Assembly: GCF_000182925.2 (NCBI RefSeq)
Contig: NC_026501.1
Location: 1,736,001-1,800,000 of the forward strand
Source of the DNA: Neurospora crassa OR74A
Taxonomy: Eukaryota; Ascomycota; Sordariomycetes; Sordariales; Sordariaceae
Direction of reading: 5' to 3'
Length of the DNA stretch: 64,000 bases
A model generated the notes under the pieces. That model searched no databases. It was given only the letters and a program-made list of their open reading frames with translations, and was not told the DNA's origin. Positions 12,397 to 24,749 of the stretch are shown here, piece after piece (positions within the stretch are counted from its first letter, which is position 1; each line of letters starts with the position of its first letter). Both the position numbers and the translations under genes were made by a program.

Positions 12397-13666
12397 GGCA
12401 GCGGCTCCCGAACTGCGGTCGAGAAGTACGGGGATAGGCGCATCCTAGACGGAGATACCCCGGCAGAAGCACCGTATAGGACGACGGAAACACCGGGCAT
12501 CTATCACGCAAAGGAGAAGCGAGACACGAGTCACCAAACGATAGCAGGGGCAAAGAGGATACATATCAAGTCACATACAAGCATATTGAGGGCTGGGTGG
12601 AATATTGGATGAATGGGTATTGAATTTCAACCACGAAGCCCATATCTTCGTCGGTTTGACAGGTGTTCGAAGGGGTGGTGGTAACTTGGGGGCAATCACG
12701 GGAACCTCATTTGCATTTGTCTTGGAGAAGCGGAGTTGGTTTGTCTTTTGGAATTTGTATATGACAATGTCTTTGACCTAGGTGATGAAGAACAAACACT
12801 ACAAGATGGAAATGCCAAGACTACATAGCCTGTCTATAACATGTCTTTGACCTAGGTGATGAAGAACAAACACTACAAGATGGAAATGCCAAGACTACAT
12901 AGCCTGTCTATAACATCTGTTTGTGGCTAAGATACCTTTCTCTTTCTATCTGCCGTGAATGTCTAGGAGATCTTGAGCCTCCCAGACCCTAACATTCCAA
13001 ATCATGACCAGACTTCATAGGCCTTGCTGCCCCATGGTATCTCTACGCATACGCTGTGTGTAGTTGATATCAACTAGAAACATGCTTCTGAGGAACGCCG
13101 CGCTAAACAACGCTAGAAATACACGACGTGGTTTCTATCGTTTGCGTACGTAAGTGTTCACCCATTTCCCCCTGGCCTAGTCTTTGTTCTCTTGAGCCAA
13201 GTGGCGAATCCCTCTCTTTTCCTACCGTCCCTCCACCACCTAGGCCAAAACCACCCTTGTCCCGAAAGTCAAAAAAAATAAAAGAAATTGAAAGATAGGA
13301 AAGCAGATAATCATCATCATGTATCGTATATACCCGTGTCTTCGTCATTGATAGGTGTACCAAGCACGAGGGCAGACACTTCCATCATGTTCCCTCGAGT
13401 TCGGAATGTCATGGTAGGGACTTGCTTCGTATAAATCGGTACTCCGATCAGTGGGTTGGCACAATTGTCCTTCATACCCTGGTTGTGTCCTCCTTTTCCA
13501 TTCACCTTCTCCGCGCGCCCTCGCTCATTGCGAGTTGGCTATGTCCTTGTCACTTCGGGACCCCGCACTGCCTGCCGTCCATCAATTGTCCTCCTCTTAA
13601 CTTGTGCCCGCTTCCATTCTTCATCCTGTCACCTCTAATCACAGTAAGAAGAGACCGGCACAGTTA
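12397..13666. other. Convergent intergenic region after bZIP gene
   Basis: This covers the 3' flanks of the bZIP gene and of the phosphotransferase gene. Apart from a perfect 74-bp tandem duplication (listed separately) I see no coding potential or structural element. Confidence 0.6.
12767..12914 (+). repeat. Perfect tandem duplication, two 74-bp units
   Basis: Bases 12767-12840 and 12841-12914 are identical as read, head to tail without spacer, each beginning ATGTCTTTGACCTAGG and ending CTGTCTATAAC. The copy lies about 370 bp after the bZIP stop codon, so probably in or just past its 3' UTR. Identity over the full unit points to a recent event. It is far below the size (roughly 400 bp) at which repeat-induced point mutation usually acts. 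Confidence 0.95.
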
Positions 13667-15049
13667 TTAGCCCCTCTTCTCCTTGAGCTCGCCTTTGCTT
13701 CCCACAACCTGCTTAGACACCTTGGGATCATCTTGACCCTCCACATAGGGGTATTTGATAGTCAAGCACCAAATGTCCAAGTAATCGCAGATGGTAACAA
13801 TGACGTCCACCACGAAGCTGCCGTACACGCCGACCGCCATTCCAAGCATGCAGAACATGTAGGCAACCTGATAGACGCCGTCGCCAAGAGCTGAGGGCCA
13901 CCCGAGGTTCTTGAGGCCGTCGGGTGCATACTTGTGGATGACGGGGCCGAGGGAGTCAAAGACGCCCAGGCCGAGAGGGATCACCATAACGTTCCAGTAA
14001 GGGAAGTCGAGCTTGACGAGATGGGCTGTAATCATCTTCCCGACGCTGTAGGCGTTGACGATGCCCGCGAAGAGCACGAAGGGCACCAGGTGGCCATGCA
14101 GAATGTTGGGCTGCAGGAACAAATAGGCGACCACGAGCGCCCAGGTGGCAAAGAAGGGGAGGAGACCGACGAGGGCGTACCGCGAGCGGTCGCCGCGGGC
14201 GCGGCGGGCGCGTATCACGTTGCGAGCGGATTCGACCGTGTTGTAGACGAGCACTACGGTGCCCTGGACCATGTACCATTCCGTAAAGGAGAAATTGTAA
14301 AGAAAGCTGGGCAGAGTCAAGGCGGTGGTGCCGAAAGTGAGGGTCTGGGGAACGCCAAGGGTGGAGAGCATGCCCTGTTGCCAAAAAGAGGCGCCGCCGA
14401 GGTAACCGGTCAAGGTGTAAACGCCCACGAGGATCAGGATACCCTCAACGGGTCCGTTGACGATGCCGAGGGTGAGCGTCTTGGTGTGGTACTCATCCCA
14501 GGTTTGGACGTAGAAAGTGAGAAGGGAGGCAAAGACGGTCGCGACGGTGTACCAACTCTGGCCCATGTTTTGAGAGGCGGCGAAGATAAGGCATTCGAGC
14601 GAGGTGTTGAGGGCGTCGACGCCATGATCAAAGAGCTCGCCAAGAGGTCCGGACTGACGAGTACGACGACTGTGTTGAGGTTCATCGTCAGTCTACCTTG
14701 TTTCCGTAAGTTTGACACATGACGGCACAGAAATGACTTACGCTTGGGTGCCATCAACCGCATCAAAAGTCTGGTAGAGGAACAAACCGGCGGCCCAACT
14801 GTAGTAGACCCAAGGTGGGCAATCCTGGTCGAGGGTAGGGTTGTACCATAGCAGAGTGAGGAAGTTGCCGACAACGAACATGAAACCCGTGAGCGTGATC
14901 AGGTTGGGAGCCATGCTCATGGGGAAGAGCTTGATGACAACATTGGTGTAAAATGGCTTGAGGATGTATTTGGACGTCAAAGAGTGGTCGACGGCCGAGT
15001 ACTTGTATTCCCGCAAGTTCGGTAGCTTCTCCTGTCGCACGTAAACCAT
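13667..15049 (-). CDS. ept1: Choline/ethanolamine phosphotransferase, 436 aa
   Basis: Exons 15049-14742 and 14669-13667, split by a 72-nt intron with a GTAAGT donor, give 436 residues. The intron falls inside the CDP-alcohol phosphotransferase signature, which is complete after splicing: D99-G100, A103-R104, G113, D117 and D121 with the spacing DGx2ARx8Gx3Dx3D. Those Asp residues bind the metal and CDP-alcohol. Many hydrophobic segments follow, as expected for the ER or Golgi membrane enzymes that end the Kennedy pathway by moving phosphocholine or phosphoethanolamine from the CDP form to diacylglycerol. The C-terminus is lysine-rich (KGELKEKRG). The sequence alone does not tell choline from ethanolamine specificity, so the symbol is a family label. 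The start is the first ATG upstream of a conserved block (VDHSLTSKYILKPFY) known from this family. Confidence 0.93.
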
Positions 15050-16239
15050 CTCGACTTTGAATCGTGGAATTTGTATTCGTGGCGTCTAGCGATTCAGTAT
15101 CTCGTGAGGCTTGAATGGGTGATTCTTCGTATTGAAGGTGGGATATTCGCGTGAACACCAGAACTCCGGATGACTGATAACGGTTATACGTCCGGTATCG
15201 CCCTGTGGTGTTGCTAAGCAACCTAAGTTTGCAGCCTTAGAAGGTCAAGACAGGAGCCAATGCCTCGTTCGGCTCTCGTTGAGAACAGTCTGCTCAGAGG
15301 TGCTTTCGCTGTACAAGGCGCAAGTTGAGAGAAGGACGACTGAGGGAAATATAGGGAGGGGACAATGAGCCGAAAGTAAATAAAAGAAGAATGTCGAAGC
15401 CCGAGAAGGAGAAAATAAAGTGGATCTTCTATCAAAAATTGGGGACCCGGCATGTATGTAGAGTGGAACACCTTCTGCGCGCGTGAGTTGTCTTTCCCCT
15501 CACGGTCCCCGGCCCTTCAGCATTCAGCTTCCCTCATTTGTTTCAGCAGGCTCAAAGCTGGGCAAATTGGCCCGGTATGACATATCCCTCTGAACGGGAC
15601 ACTTGCTTGTTTTCAAGATGCTGTGCAATGTTATTCTTGCTGGTTATGTTGAAAGCGAGGTCAACGTCGCACCTTTTTTTCCACTCGTGTGACTTTATGC
15701 TTGCATGAATTCCGAGTCTGACGTTGCGGCCCAGGTCCCAGCCACTTGCCTTAAACATACTACGAGGCGCAGAGGTGTGCGGGCCTGATCCCTTTCTGAA
15801 GAATCAGTATGTACACAGTTTATGGTTGACAAACTGATCTTTTAGTGTTCCTTGCCTAACTGCTTATGTTATTGAACTCAGGTAGATCATCTTCAGCAGA
15901 TCGCTAGTTCATCACCCTACCAGTGTGAAGGGAGTACAAGATCGAAAAGATTAAAGACCCCGAGATCGACCCTGGCAGGACGAACAGTATAATCAGATAT
16001 CTCGCGGTTTTGTTCATAGTGTGAGCAGCCAACACAGCACCTACAGAACTCTCATGCTATCCAGAAGAAAGAACGTAATTCTGTCTTTCTCTACCAGATA
16101 GTATGACGCGACTAATAATAGAGTACTAAGTTTGGGGTAAAACGCCATACGGACAACAAGCTAACACCAAACAACGAACATCCCTCAAGTTATCAAAGCC
16201 AAGGGCATAGTTGATACCTCGCCCGTTTCATTAAGCTCT
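15050..16239. other. Intergenic region between two minus-strand genes
   Basis: It holds the leader and promoter of the phosphotransferase gene and the 3' flank of sec21. I see no gene and no clear element. Confidence 0.6.
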
Positions 16240-19200
16240 TTAAGCAACAGACGCCACGATCAAAGCAGCCACACCTTCCTCCTCACTCCTGACAGTGATC
16301 TTGGTAGTAACACCCGACTTGGCCGAGAAAGCCATACGGACGTTGGCAACCACTCTGCCGCCGTTGACGGTCTTTCCGAGGAGCTTGAGCGTATGTGTGG
16401 TCTGGTTGAGGGGTACATCTGTTCCTTCAAGGGGTTGTAGCGACAAAGTCTTTGCTAGTTGTTCGGTTGCGTCTGTAGGATGTTAATAAATGGGTTTGGC
16501 AGAAACCAAGGACCAGAGAATTTTACGTACCTGATATGCTCTTCATGCTGCTGAGTAGCAATGTCTCCTCCGCCTCTTCCCCAGAAGCGCCAACCTGCTC
16601 CCAGATGTGCGCAAAGTTGCTGGCAAATACGGGAATGACATAGTCGCTTCCCGCCAGGTCAAACTCGGCAACCTCGTACTCGTCATCGTAGCCGGTTTCT
16701 TCAGGCTCACCGGTGCTGGGATCAATCTCCTTGCTGGTGAACTTGAGGACGTTGGAGAAGGTGCTAACTGGTAGCGAACCCTCACCGCTGACCTTTCTGA
16801 ATGCCACATATACCTTTCCAGGAACGTCGGTCTCGAGCTTCTCAGCCTGAATAATGAATAATTCTTCAAGCTCTTCTTCCGCGGGAGTAGCTACGACAGA
16901 GACGTTCTCTAATACGGTGTCGGGAAGGGTGTTCTTGACCTCGTACTGGAGCACAATATGCTCCTTGAAAATATGCTTGACAACTCCAACGACGTATTCG
17001 GTCTCCGCCTCGGTCAACTCTACCACCGGCGACGACTTGAGAACGGCGCCAAATTCTGCCATCTCGGGAATCTGCATCAACTCCTGCGCATATTTTTGCG
17101 CAGCTGCCGAGGCAGATGCGGCTGCCTCGGCGCTGGTGGGAGCCGCCTTGGTTGGTCCGACCTTGGGTGGCTTGAGTGAAGGTGTCGTAGCAGTAAGCTT
17201 CTTGGTCCTATCCTCGGCATCTGCTTGTTCGCGGGTAACAACAGGGATCTTGGAGATGTCGAAAGGCGCCTCGAATGTCGACCTGTCATCAGAAGTAACA
17301 TACGTGACGAGCTGATGCTCGAAAAAGGGCAACGAGAACATGCTGTCTGTTGACATGTCAGTATGTGATCGCATCCGGCAAACGTAACATAAAGTAGACG
17401 AGAACTTACCATTCTTGACAAACCTGTTCGCAAGCTCATCCTCTTCCTTCATAAGCTTGAGGTTGAGAGCAGCACGATCGCGAACCTCGTCATCAACATC
17501 ATCCAGACACCTGGTGAGGAGAACCTCTACGCTGCGCTTGACTTCAGGATCTTTCTGGCCGACACCAAATTTGGCAAGGGCAGTGACCGCTGCGGCGCGC
17601 ACAATGGAGTTCTCGAGAACCACCCGGTTGTAGATGTATCGGATGTACTTGGTAGGCTGGGATGTCTTGGGTCCCTCAAGACCGAGGAGGTGAAGGACAC
17701 GGACTGCCAACTTGGTGAACTCGCAGTCCTCAATAAACTCGCACAGGTGAGCGAGAGCCTCCTCCTTAGATTCGGGGACGAACTTGATAAGATCGAACAT
17801 GCTCTCCACCACGGCGCGCTTAAACTCATAGCCACCCTCATCGCGCAAAATACCACTGAGGAACTGGAGCATGCCGGCCTGCTTGCTGGGAAACTTGAGG
17901 CATAGAGTACGGATGGCTTCGACAATCGTAATCTTGAACTCATCGGTGATTTCAGACATGAAGCCAGAAATTTGCTTCATCAGACGATCCACGCTGGCCT
18001 CGTTTCCGGTCTTGAGTAGGGTAGTAATGGCAAAAGTAGCGATGGAGCGGTTGCTGTTGGAGATGAGGAGCTCAATGTCCGGGTTGCATACAGCAACGGC
18101 CGCCGGCTTGAACGAAGCGAAGTTGTGGAGAATGCGAAGAGCGGCGAACTTGGTGACAGCGCGGGGCGAGGTAAGGAAAAGTTGGAGGACATGGACTGCC
18201 TGGGTGACCTCAGCGTCGGTGACATCCCGCATATCGCAAATCGCCTTTGCGGCCTCGAAGTTGACCATTTCGCTCTTGTGCCTGAGCCAGCCATCCAGCA
18301 GCTGCATCATGGGCTTCCTAAGGTGTGGGTCTTCGTCGGCCAGCTGGGCGGCAAGACGGACGAGCAACATGAGAGCAGCGGGGTTCTTGACGGCACCGGG
18401 AGCACCGAACTGCTGGACCATCTTCACCAACGCCATCCTGTCGTGCATGCGCATCTGATAAAGCAAGCCAATGGCATGGTATTGGGTCATAGTCGAGCTG
18501 TTGATGGGCAGATCTCTGTTGGAAGATCCGAAACCGAGGGAGAAACCGCCGGTAGACTTGGTGTTAGCTGCCGCTTCCGAGGTCTCATTCTGCCACCGTT
18601 TGACGACGTCCTTGGCGACGGGGAGAAGGTGATATGACGATACGAGGGCGGCAGAGGATACTGAGGGGTTTCTGTCGACAATGGCCGTCTTCATGACACG
18701 CTCGATGGACTGTACTGTGGTGGCCTGCACAAGGTCGGGGTTAGCTCCACATCGGATAACCATTAAGGGGTCGAGGAAGGGGGAGGCTTACATCGATGAT
18801 GCGGCAAAGGGCGCGGATGGCATTCGGGCGGTAGATGGCATCGGTACTACCGCCAGTATCCTTCATAATGGTGCTGGTAACCATAATAATATCCTCGGCC
18901 GAGTTGGCCAGCTCCTTGATGACAAGGTGGACCATCTGTCGTAGGCTGGCATCTTTGTTCTGGAAGAGCTTCGAAATACCAAAAAACAGCGTCGTGGCTT
19001 CGTTTGTCGGGAATCTTTCGCCGGTGTAGAGGAGGAGAGCAATCTTGGTGAGGAGGATACGACATTTGCGCGGCTGAATGGGGGAGTTGTTGAAGAGGCG
19101 GGCTGTATGTCGAACCGGTCAGTCTTGAGGAGGTTAGGAGAGTATAAGGGCCACGTCCACCCGACGAACAATGCCTCAGCTGCCAAGGTACTCGGACTCA

Positions 19201-19277
19201 CCCTCCTGGAAGACCTGGGTCCGGTCGACCTTGACCAGACCCGTCTCAGCATCCTCGTCCTTTTTGCCGTAATTCAT
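16240..19277 (-). CDS. sec21: Coatomer subunit gamma (Sec21), 916 aa
   Basis: Five exons: 19277-19202, 19102-18792, 18724-17410, 17346-16531 and 16472-16240, total 916 residues, the usual length for fungal gamma-COP. The N-terminal part is the adaptin-type helical repeat trunk (for example PRKCRILLTKIALLLYTGE and ALNLKLMKEEDE). A Pro/Ala/Thr-rich linker follows, then the C-terminal appendage with a beta-sandwich and platform region (VVELTEAETEYVVGVVKHIF). It is a subunit of the COPI coat for Golgi-to-ER and intra-Golgi transport, paired with zeta-COP and binding dilysine cargo and Arf1. The start ATG has a good context (GCCATGA). The third intron (17347-17409) is 63 nt with no stop in frame, so an unspliced message would still encode a longer protein. 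A shadow Met at 18763 is intronic and is not the start. Confidence 0.95.
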
Positions 19278-20242
19278 GGCGGGCAGGGCGACGATGGGTG
19301 CTGGAGGTGTGATGTGGATTTGGGAAACCCAAGTTGTTGTTGTTGAGGCAAGTAAGTCGAGGCTAGAACAATAGAGGTACGAAATAACGGAGTAGCGTGT
19401 TGCCTGTGCGACGGTGCGGCCAGCAAGCGGGTATCCCCAAACCCGCGACGTTGCCAATTCCACTGCACAGTCGAGGGGGAGTCCACTGAGGTGTCAGGGA
19501 GTCCGTGCTCCCGGGCCACGCTGCCAGTCTCGCCAGTTAGAGGCTGAAAGCCTCCCGGCAGGAGCAAGCTTCTCCATGTGCATCGTCAACCTCAAGGAGC
19601 GGGTGTTACAGCGCACAGACCACCCTTCCAATATGTACATACCTAGTTACCTCTACATAGATGCTTCCCTCCCGCCTCCTGAGTAGATCATCGAGTTTAA
19701 TTATTTTCAATATAATCACACGGGATGTTGTTCCTGGAAGACAAACTTGACATTGTTCAACCTGCCAGGTCACCTCACTTGTGCTTCTGAAGGAAAAATA
19801 GAACCAAGATTGCTAGTACGTAGTAATCACCATGATAACTATTGATACTTTACTTGGACCTGTTCAGTGCCAAGCTTTACATCCCACACTCGGTCTAGGT
19901 GGCCGCCTTCCCTTTCGGCTTGAATGACAGCTTGATACTGACTACTTTACTCAAATTGCATTATCGTGAGCCCTTCTTGCTGTCAATTGGTTCTCCTCAA
20001 CGGTAGTCCCAGCCTGTACTTAAGGATACAGTTGGTCCGAGCATCCATTGTACCCATCTCTTCCTTTTCGTCTTCCTCCAAAAGGACATATAGCCTTGCT
20101 TTGGCTCATAAAAGCATGATTTGTTTTCTAGTATGTTTGCTTGCTCTCTTTTGGGGCGTACTCTTAGGCACAGCTTCTTATATCACTCTCCTGCTACGGC
20201 CCTCACCTGCGTAGCATCAGCGATCGGATACACAAATGGACC
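19278..20242. other. Intergenic region between sec21 and the TRF-like gene
   Basis: It contains the sec21 promoter and leader and the 3' flank of the next minus-strand gene. An ACCTAGTTACCTCTACATAG element lies near 19640. I see no gene. Confidence 0.6.
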
Positions 20243-22952
20243 CTATGATGTGGAAGCAGCTTCTATCGCTTCTGCATCGACAGGCACCTCATCTGAGACC
20301 ACTGCCGAGGCCTCGGGTTGCGCCTCAGTCTGTACCTCCGCCTGTGTTTCGAGTTGCATGTCCGGTTGTTCCTCGCCCTGCACCTGCGCTTGGTCCTCCG
20401 CTTCGGCGGCGCTTGCTTGCTCCTGCATCGGCTCTTGCGCGTGATAATCAGTATTGATGGGAAACCCGTTCCGGACGTCGTCTTCCTTGCGGTCGGGATT
20501 TTTGCCGCATGCCTTCACAGCTTCTTTCTCTTTTTTGCCCAGCACAACGAGATCAAAGGACGGAGGCAAAATAGCATCAGCCCTGTACCAGACGTGTCAG
20601 TAGCGGCCAGATAAGGTTTAGTAAGCAAGGCGTCAAGTCACTCACTTTAAGAAGTCCTGCTTTAGCAAGCGAGCTTTGTCTCGCAAAGCCTGCTGGTCAC
20701 GAGGGCGCTCAAAAGGGATTTTCCCCTCCTTTATTTCCTTCTCGATGACGCTCCATTTACACTTGTACGTATCCACTGCCTTGATCAACATCCTGATGTC
20801 ATCGCGAAGCCAGGGTGACCGACTCTGTGGTCCTCTGGCTTTCCGGTTAGCTGCCGAGAGCTCTCTCGAGCGTTGCGACACGGCGTCGAGGTCAGGCTCA
20901 GCCTTCGTGCCTGAGGACGGTGAATACCTAGCCACAGCAGCGACAGCGGCAGCAGCAGTAGCGGCAGATGAAGACGGCGTCCCAACATCCCCCATTGCAC
21001 CCTCTGCGGCAGGAGTGGGGACAGCAGGCCTCGGGCGACGGGTCCTTGGCTTTTTGGCTGGCGGTTTGCTCACATCTGATCCATCGACTACACCATCATT
21101 ACCGCTCGGCGAAGCTCTCTTAGGTCGGCCTAGCTGGGCGGCTGACTGTGCGTAAAGAGTGCCGTTTTGAAAAGCACTCGGATTACTGGGGTACGCCAAA
21201 GGCGGCGATTGTTGAGCGTCGAAGCTAGGGGGGTATGGAGCACGCCCAAGGGGGGGGTAACTGCTCAATGGGAGTTCATGGGGTCTTCCGAAGATATCCT
21301 GGGTTGTCGAGAAACCTCCATCTTGTGCTTGTGAAGCTTCGCTATCAGATTCCAGAGGTATCTTCTGAAGAGAAGCCAAATAATTCAATTGTCTTTGCCT
21401 GTAACAGATATCATATTAGCATAGAGGCCCAGTAGCCTAGGAGGTTGTATACATACCCAGTAACTGCCAGTGACTCACTCTCCAACTGAGACTGGATTTG
21501 TGTTTCCTCTGCCGAGGAATCCGGCGCGCCATACTGTGTAGCTAGGTAAGACGGTCCCGGTGGCACAGGCTGTAGTTGTCGTTTGGTTTCGTGGAAACAG
21601 GTCTCCAGGCTATCCCTAATAGCCCGTAGAGACGTGTGAGGGTCATACAATTTCTTGATATGCTCCAAGCAAGCATGAAGAGCGGCGTCGTCGATGGATT
21701 CGTTGGGCAGGCATCCGCAGATGGATTGCAGCCGTGTAATATACCCTTCCTTGTGCCAAGGGTCGCCGTTCGGGTCAATGCCCGGAACCAACCTCAGCGG
21801 CAAAGCATCCTTGTTGCCTTGTTTGAAGTCCTCCACTGCTTCCACACTTGGGACCCCTTGACAGAACGTATCCGCCAATATCTCCGACCGGCTTACGGGA
21901 AGCTGGTTCTGCGCCTCGAAATTCTGGAGGGTGAGCATGAACAAAAGCGTCCGGATTTCCACCACTATGGTCATGATGTCTTCTGGCTTAAGGAGCGCCG
22001 AATTCTCGACTCCATCCACTACCAGAGACTGGGCGATTATGTCATCGCAAACCTGCAAGTCGGCCAAGTCGTCTTCGGTTTTACCCTGCTGAATCACATC
22101 AATTCGATCGAACATTGTCGCAAAGTTGGCGAGCGTCACAGTCTTACAGGCGTCAGAGCCGGCCGGCGAGTTGGGGTCGACTTCCATGGCCGAAAGAACG
22201 TGCTTGAGGTTGATGCTAGGTTCGCTGTTGTTGGAGATATAACGTGAGCGGTACATTTCGAATTCTTCTTCCAAAGCTGCCTGCTCGTCAGGGTCCCTCT
22301 GTTGAGGGTGTATTGTGGCTAGGAGAGTGAACAGTTTGTCCGCTGAAGCGAAGAGATGTGGCAACATGCGGCTCATCAAAAGCCTCTCCTTTCCCCTCCT
22401 TGCCGGAGTTCTGCCCAGCTCGGAAACTGTATCAATGGATACCCCCCGAGCTGGGGCACCAGTGAATGATGTTGATGTACCCCTACGAAGAGCAAAACCT
22501 GTTGCAGACAATTAATATGACGATTATGGGTAAATTAGCCATGTAGTCTTACTTGGGGTTTCTGGCTGAGAGGAGATGGCGTCCGTGCCAGAGACACGGG
22601 TGAGAACGCTATTAACGCTCACCATGCTCCCAGCACGAGCATCACGGCGCGTGCTTCGACGGGCAACTTCAACGAAGGCCTGCTCAGAATCCTTACTTTG
22701 GCCTTTCGGGGCTGGGACGGGAGGAGGAGGCATCCCTAATTCCTGAGCACCAGTGATAGCTGGGTCAATCTGAGCATCCTGAACCTGCTGTTGCTGTTGC
22801 TGTTGCTGGAGCTGGTGCTGCTCTGCCTGCTCCCCTTGAGTAGGTGGCGGAGATTGCTGCTGGAGACGCATGGTACGCCGGACAGCAACCGTCGTTCCCT
22901 CGGCCGGTTGTTGTTGCCGCGTGCCAGGACGACCTCTCCCGCGTCCCGTCAT
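20243..22952 (-). CDS. TRF-like protein with telobox-type Myb domain, 844 aa
   Basis: Four exons, 22952-22553, 22498-21457, 21398-20646 and 20582-20243, with introns of 54, 58 and 63 nt, give 844 residues. The N-terminus is disordered and Gln-rich (Q run near residues 50-60). Residues about 178-455 form a helical region resembling the dimerisation domain of fungal telomere-repeat factors. After a basic patch (AKKPRTRRPRP) comes a single Myb-type helix-turn-helix at about 675-735, with W677 and W696 and a third helix RPRDQQALRDKARLLKQDF that recalls the telobox (VDLKDKWRN) class. The tail is acidic and rich in Glu, Gln and Ala. I infer a double-stranded telomere-repeat or telobox-site binder like Taz1/Tbf1, either a shelterin part or a transcription regulator. 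The frame is open further upstream to a Met at 23300, but MTGRGRGRPGTRQ is the more plausible N-terminus. Gene structure is firm; function is moderate. Confidence 0.8.
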
Positions 22953-24749
22953 TGTTCCCCTCACTGATTCACTGACCAGCACGTTCCGTGAGCTCAGCTG
23001 TCGAGAAAGATGGATGGAAATGCGCGTGCTTGTCGTCGACGACAGCAAAGAAGGGTTGGGGTTAGGGTTTAGTCCGCGTCGACGAAGTTTGTTTTGAGAT
23101 TTTTTTGCTGTGAGGATTTCGGGGTTGGAGGAGGAAGGCCCAATTCGATTTCTTTTGCCAAGGACAGGAAGCCAAGCAATACCTGCCCCACTACCACACC
23201 GGCCGTGATCTTTCACGTGACCGCCCAGCACCGTCGTCATCCCTCCAGGGGTTGTTTTGTACTCGGGCGACGTGAACCGCGCCTTGCAGCGGGCAATCAC
23301 AACCTCATGCCGTAACCTCTACCATAGGTACCTAATCCACTTGCCTGTAGTTGAAGACCGCCCAACAATCAACAAGACGTGCCCGGTGACCATTCCCCCA
23401 ATTCAGCCGACACAAGTCATAGAGTCGACTTAGGATTGGGGTCAGAGGCTACTGTAGGTACTCACTAACTCAAGCCCATGGCTCCACTGCACGGTATTTC
23501 TGTTAGTACCTACCTATCCGGACATTCAGAGCTCTGAACAGATCTCGACCGACCGGACCGGAAGTTGTCAAGTCACATTACCTTCCAGGATCGTATAGAA
23601 TTACCGCGGTTCCAGGTTGTCTGAAGGAATCGTGGACTGTAGTATTGGGAGTTTTCGGAACAACATCGTAGCATCTACTCCCAATCAAGAGAGACTGAAA
23701 GGTTGTTAATTGGTGTGAGGTGTATCCAGACTCGCTCAGACTGGGTCGCTGAAAAGACCCAACAAAGCAAAGCAAAGATGTACCGACTACTGATACCTCT
23801 ACCAGGTTTGAGGACCGCGATCTCCCAAGTATCTTTATGGCCCAGCGTCCAAATTAATTCATGGGCTGCAGACTTGGAGTAAGTGGTAATGATTTCCACC
23901 AGGCAAGGAAATATTTCAAGTGATACTAGTTGCAACACGACCATGCATTGTCACCTCTACAGCGATCCTCAAGGGATCTTACCAAACCTACATTCAGTTG
24001 GCTTGCTAGTGATATGGCCTCATCAATATAGCCTCACAGAATAACGTAAGCAAAATCGTGGACAGAGTCTCTACTGTATGGCTTTGAGGTCGCTTTGTCT
24101 TGTGGGTTACATCGATAGTTTGGCAGTCTACCCCTGACCTTCCGATGACTACCATGCACTAACGTAATGTCCTAGTTCAACAGGCATGATCCTGCTAGGC
24201 GTGGGATAGCTGAGATTGGTGCTACTGGTGTACACAAGTTCCAGCTCGGCGCGGTCCCGCGGTTGTTGTTCGATGCATGGCAGTAGGGGGAATCCAAGCG
24301 CGCGGTGGCGGTGCGACGTGCACCCTTTCTCGTGCATCTACACTACCCCAGCTTTCCATCCACTTCAGGTTCCAAAAGCGAAGCTCCAACAGGCTGGAAC
24401 CCCTGATTAGGTAAACACTCCATCTGTCGACAGGCCGCAGAACTTCTATCGCAACTTTTGCCTCTGGCCAGTTCTGCTCTGATTCCGCATTTGGGAACCG
24501 ACACTGCTGAATCACCATCTGCCCGCTATTCGATCGCTCTTTACTGTCCCTACGTCCCTAACTTCATGCGGTGAGACATCAGTTTTCTGCTTCTTTACCT
24601 TCTTTGGTCCGGCGCTAGCTCTTCCCGAAATCTGGACGATCACCACGTTTGCGAAGAACGCCGACCGCAATACTATCGATAAACATCCGCCTTCTGGCAA
24701 CTCTTGCTCCGATTCAACGAAAAGACACCGACCCAAAGTCGCCTCCACA
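22953..24749. other. Divergent promoter region
   Basis: It lies between the TRF-like gene (minus) and the Gdt1-like gene (plus). It is notable for several AGGTACCT, GTACCTACCT and GTAGGTACT elements clustered at about 23320-23520. Open frames here are short and look random. Confidence 0.55.
23320..23520. promoter_or_regulatory. Cluster of AGGTACCT / TACCTACC elements
   Basis: Within 200 bases there are ATAGGTACCTAATC (a palindromic AGGTACCT core), GTAGGTACTCACTAAC and TTAGTACCTACCTATCC. Similar elements recur in other intergenic stretches of this window. Such motifs are common in Sordariomycete promoters; I do not know the binding factor. The assignment as regulatory is inference. Confidence 0.35.

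Noticed and set aside
13934-14722. 262-codon plus-strand frame opposite the phosphotransferase gene
   Set aside because: It lies wholly over the conserved membrane enzyme, is rich in Glu, Gly and Val as expected from antisense of hydrophobic codons, and has no recognisable domain.
17871-18637. 195- and 170-codon plus-strand frames over sec21
   Set aside because: Both are antisense shadows of helical-repeat coding sequence.
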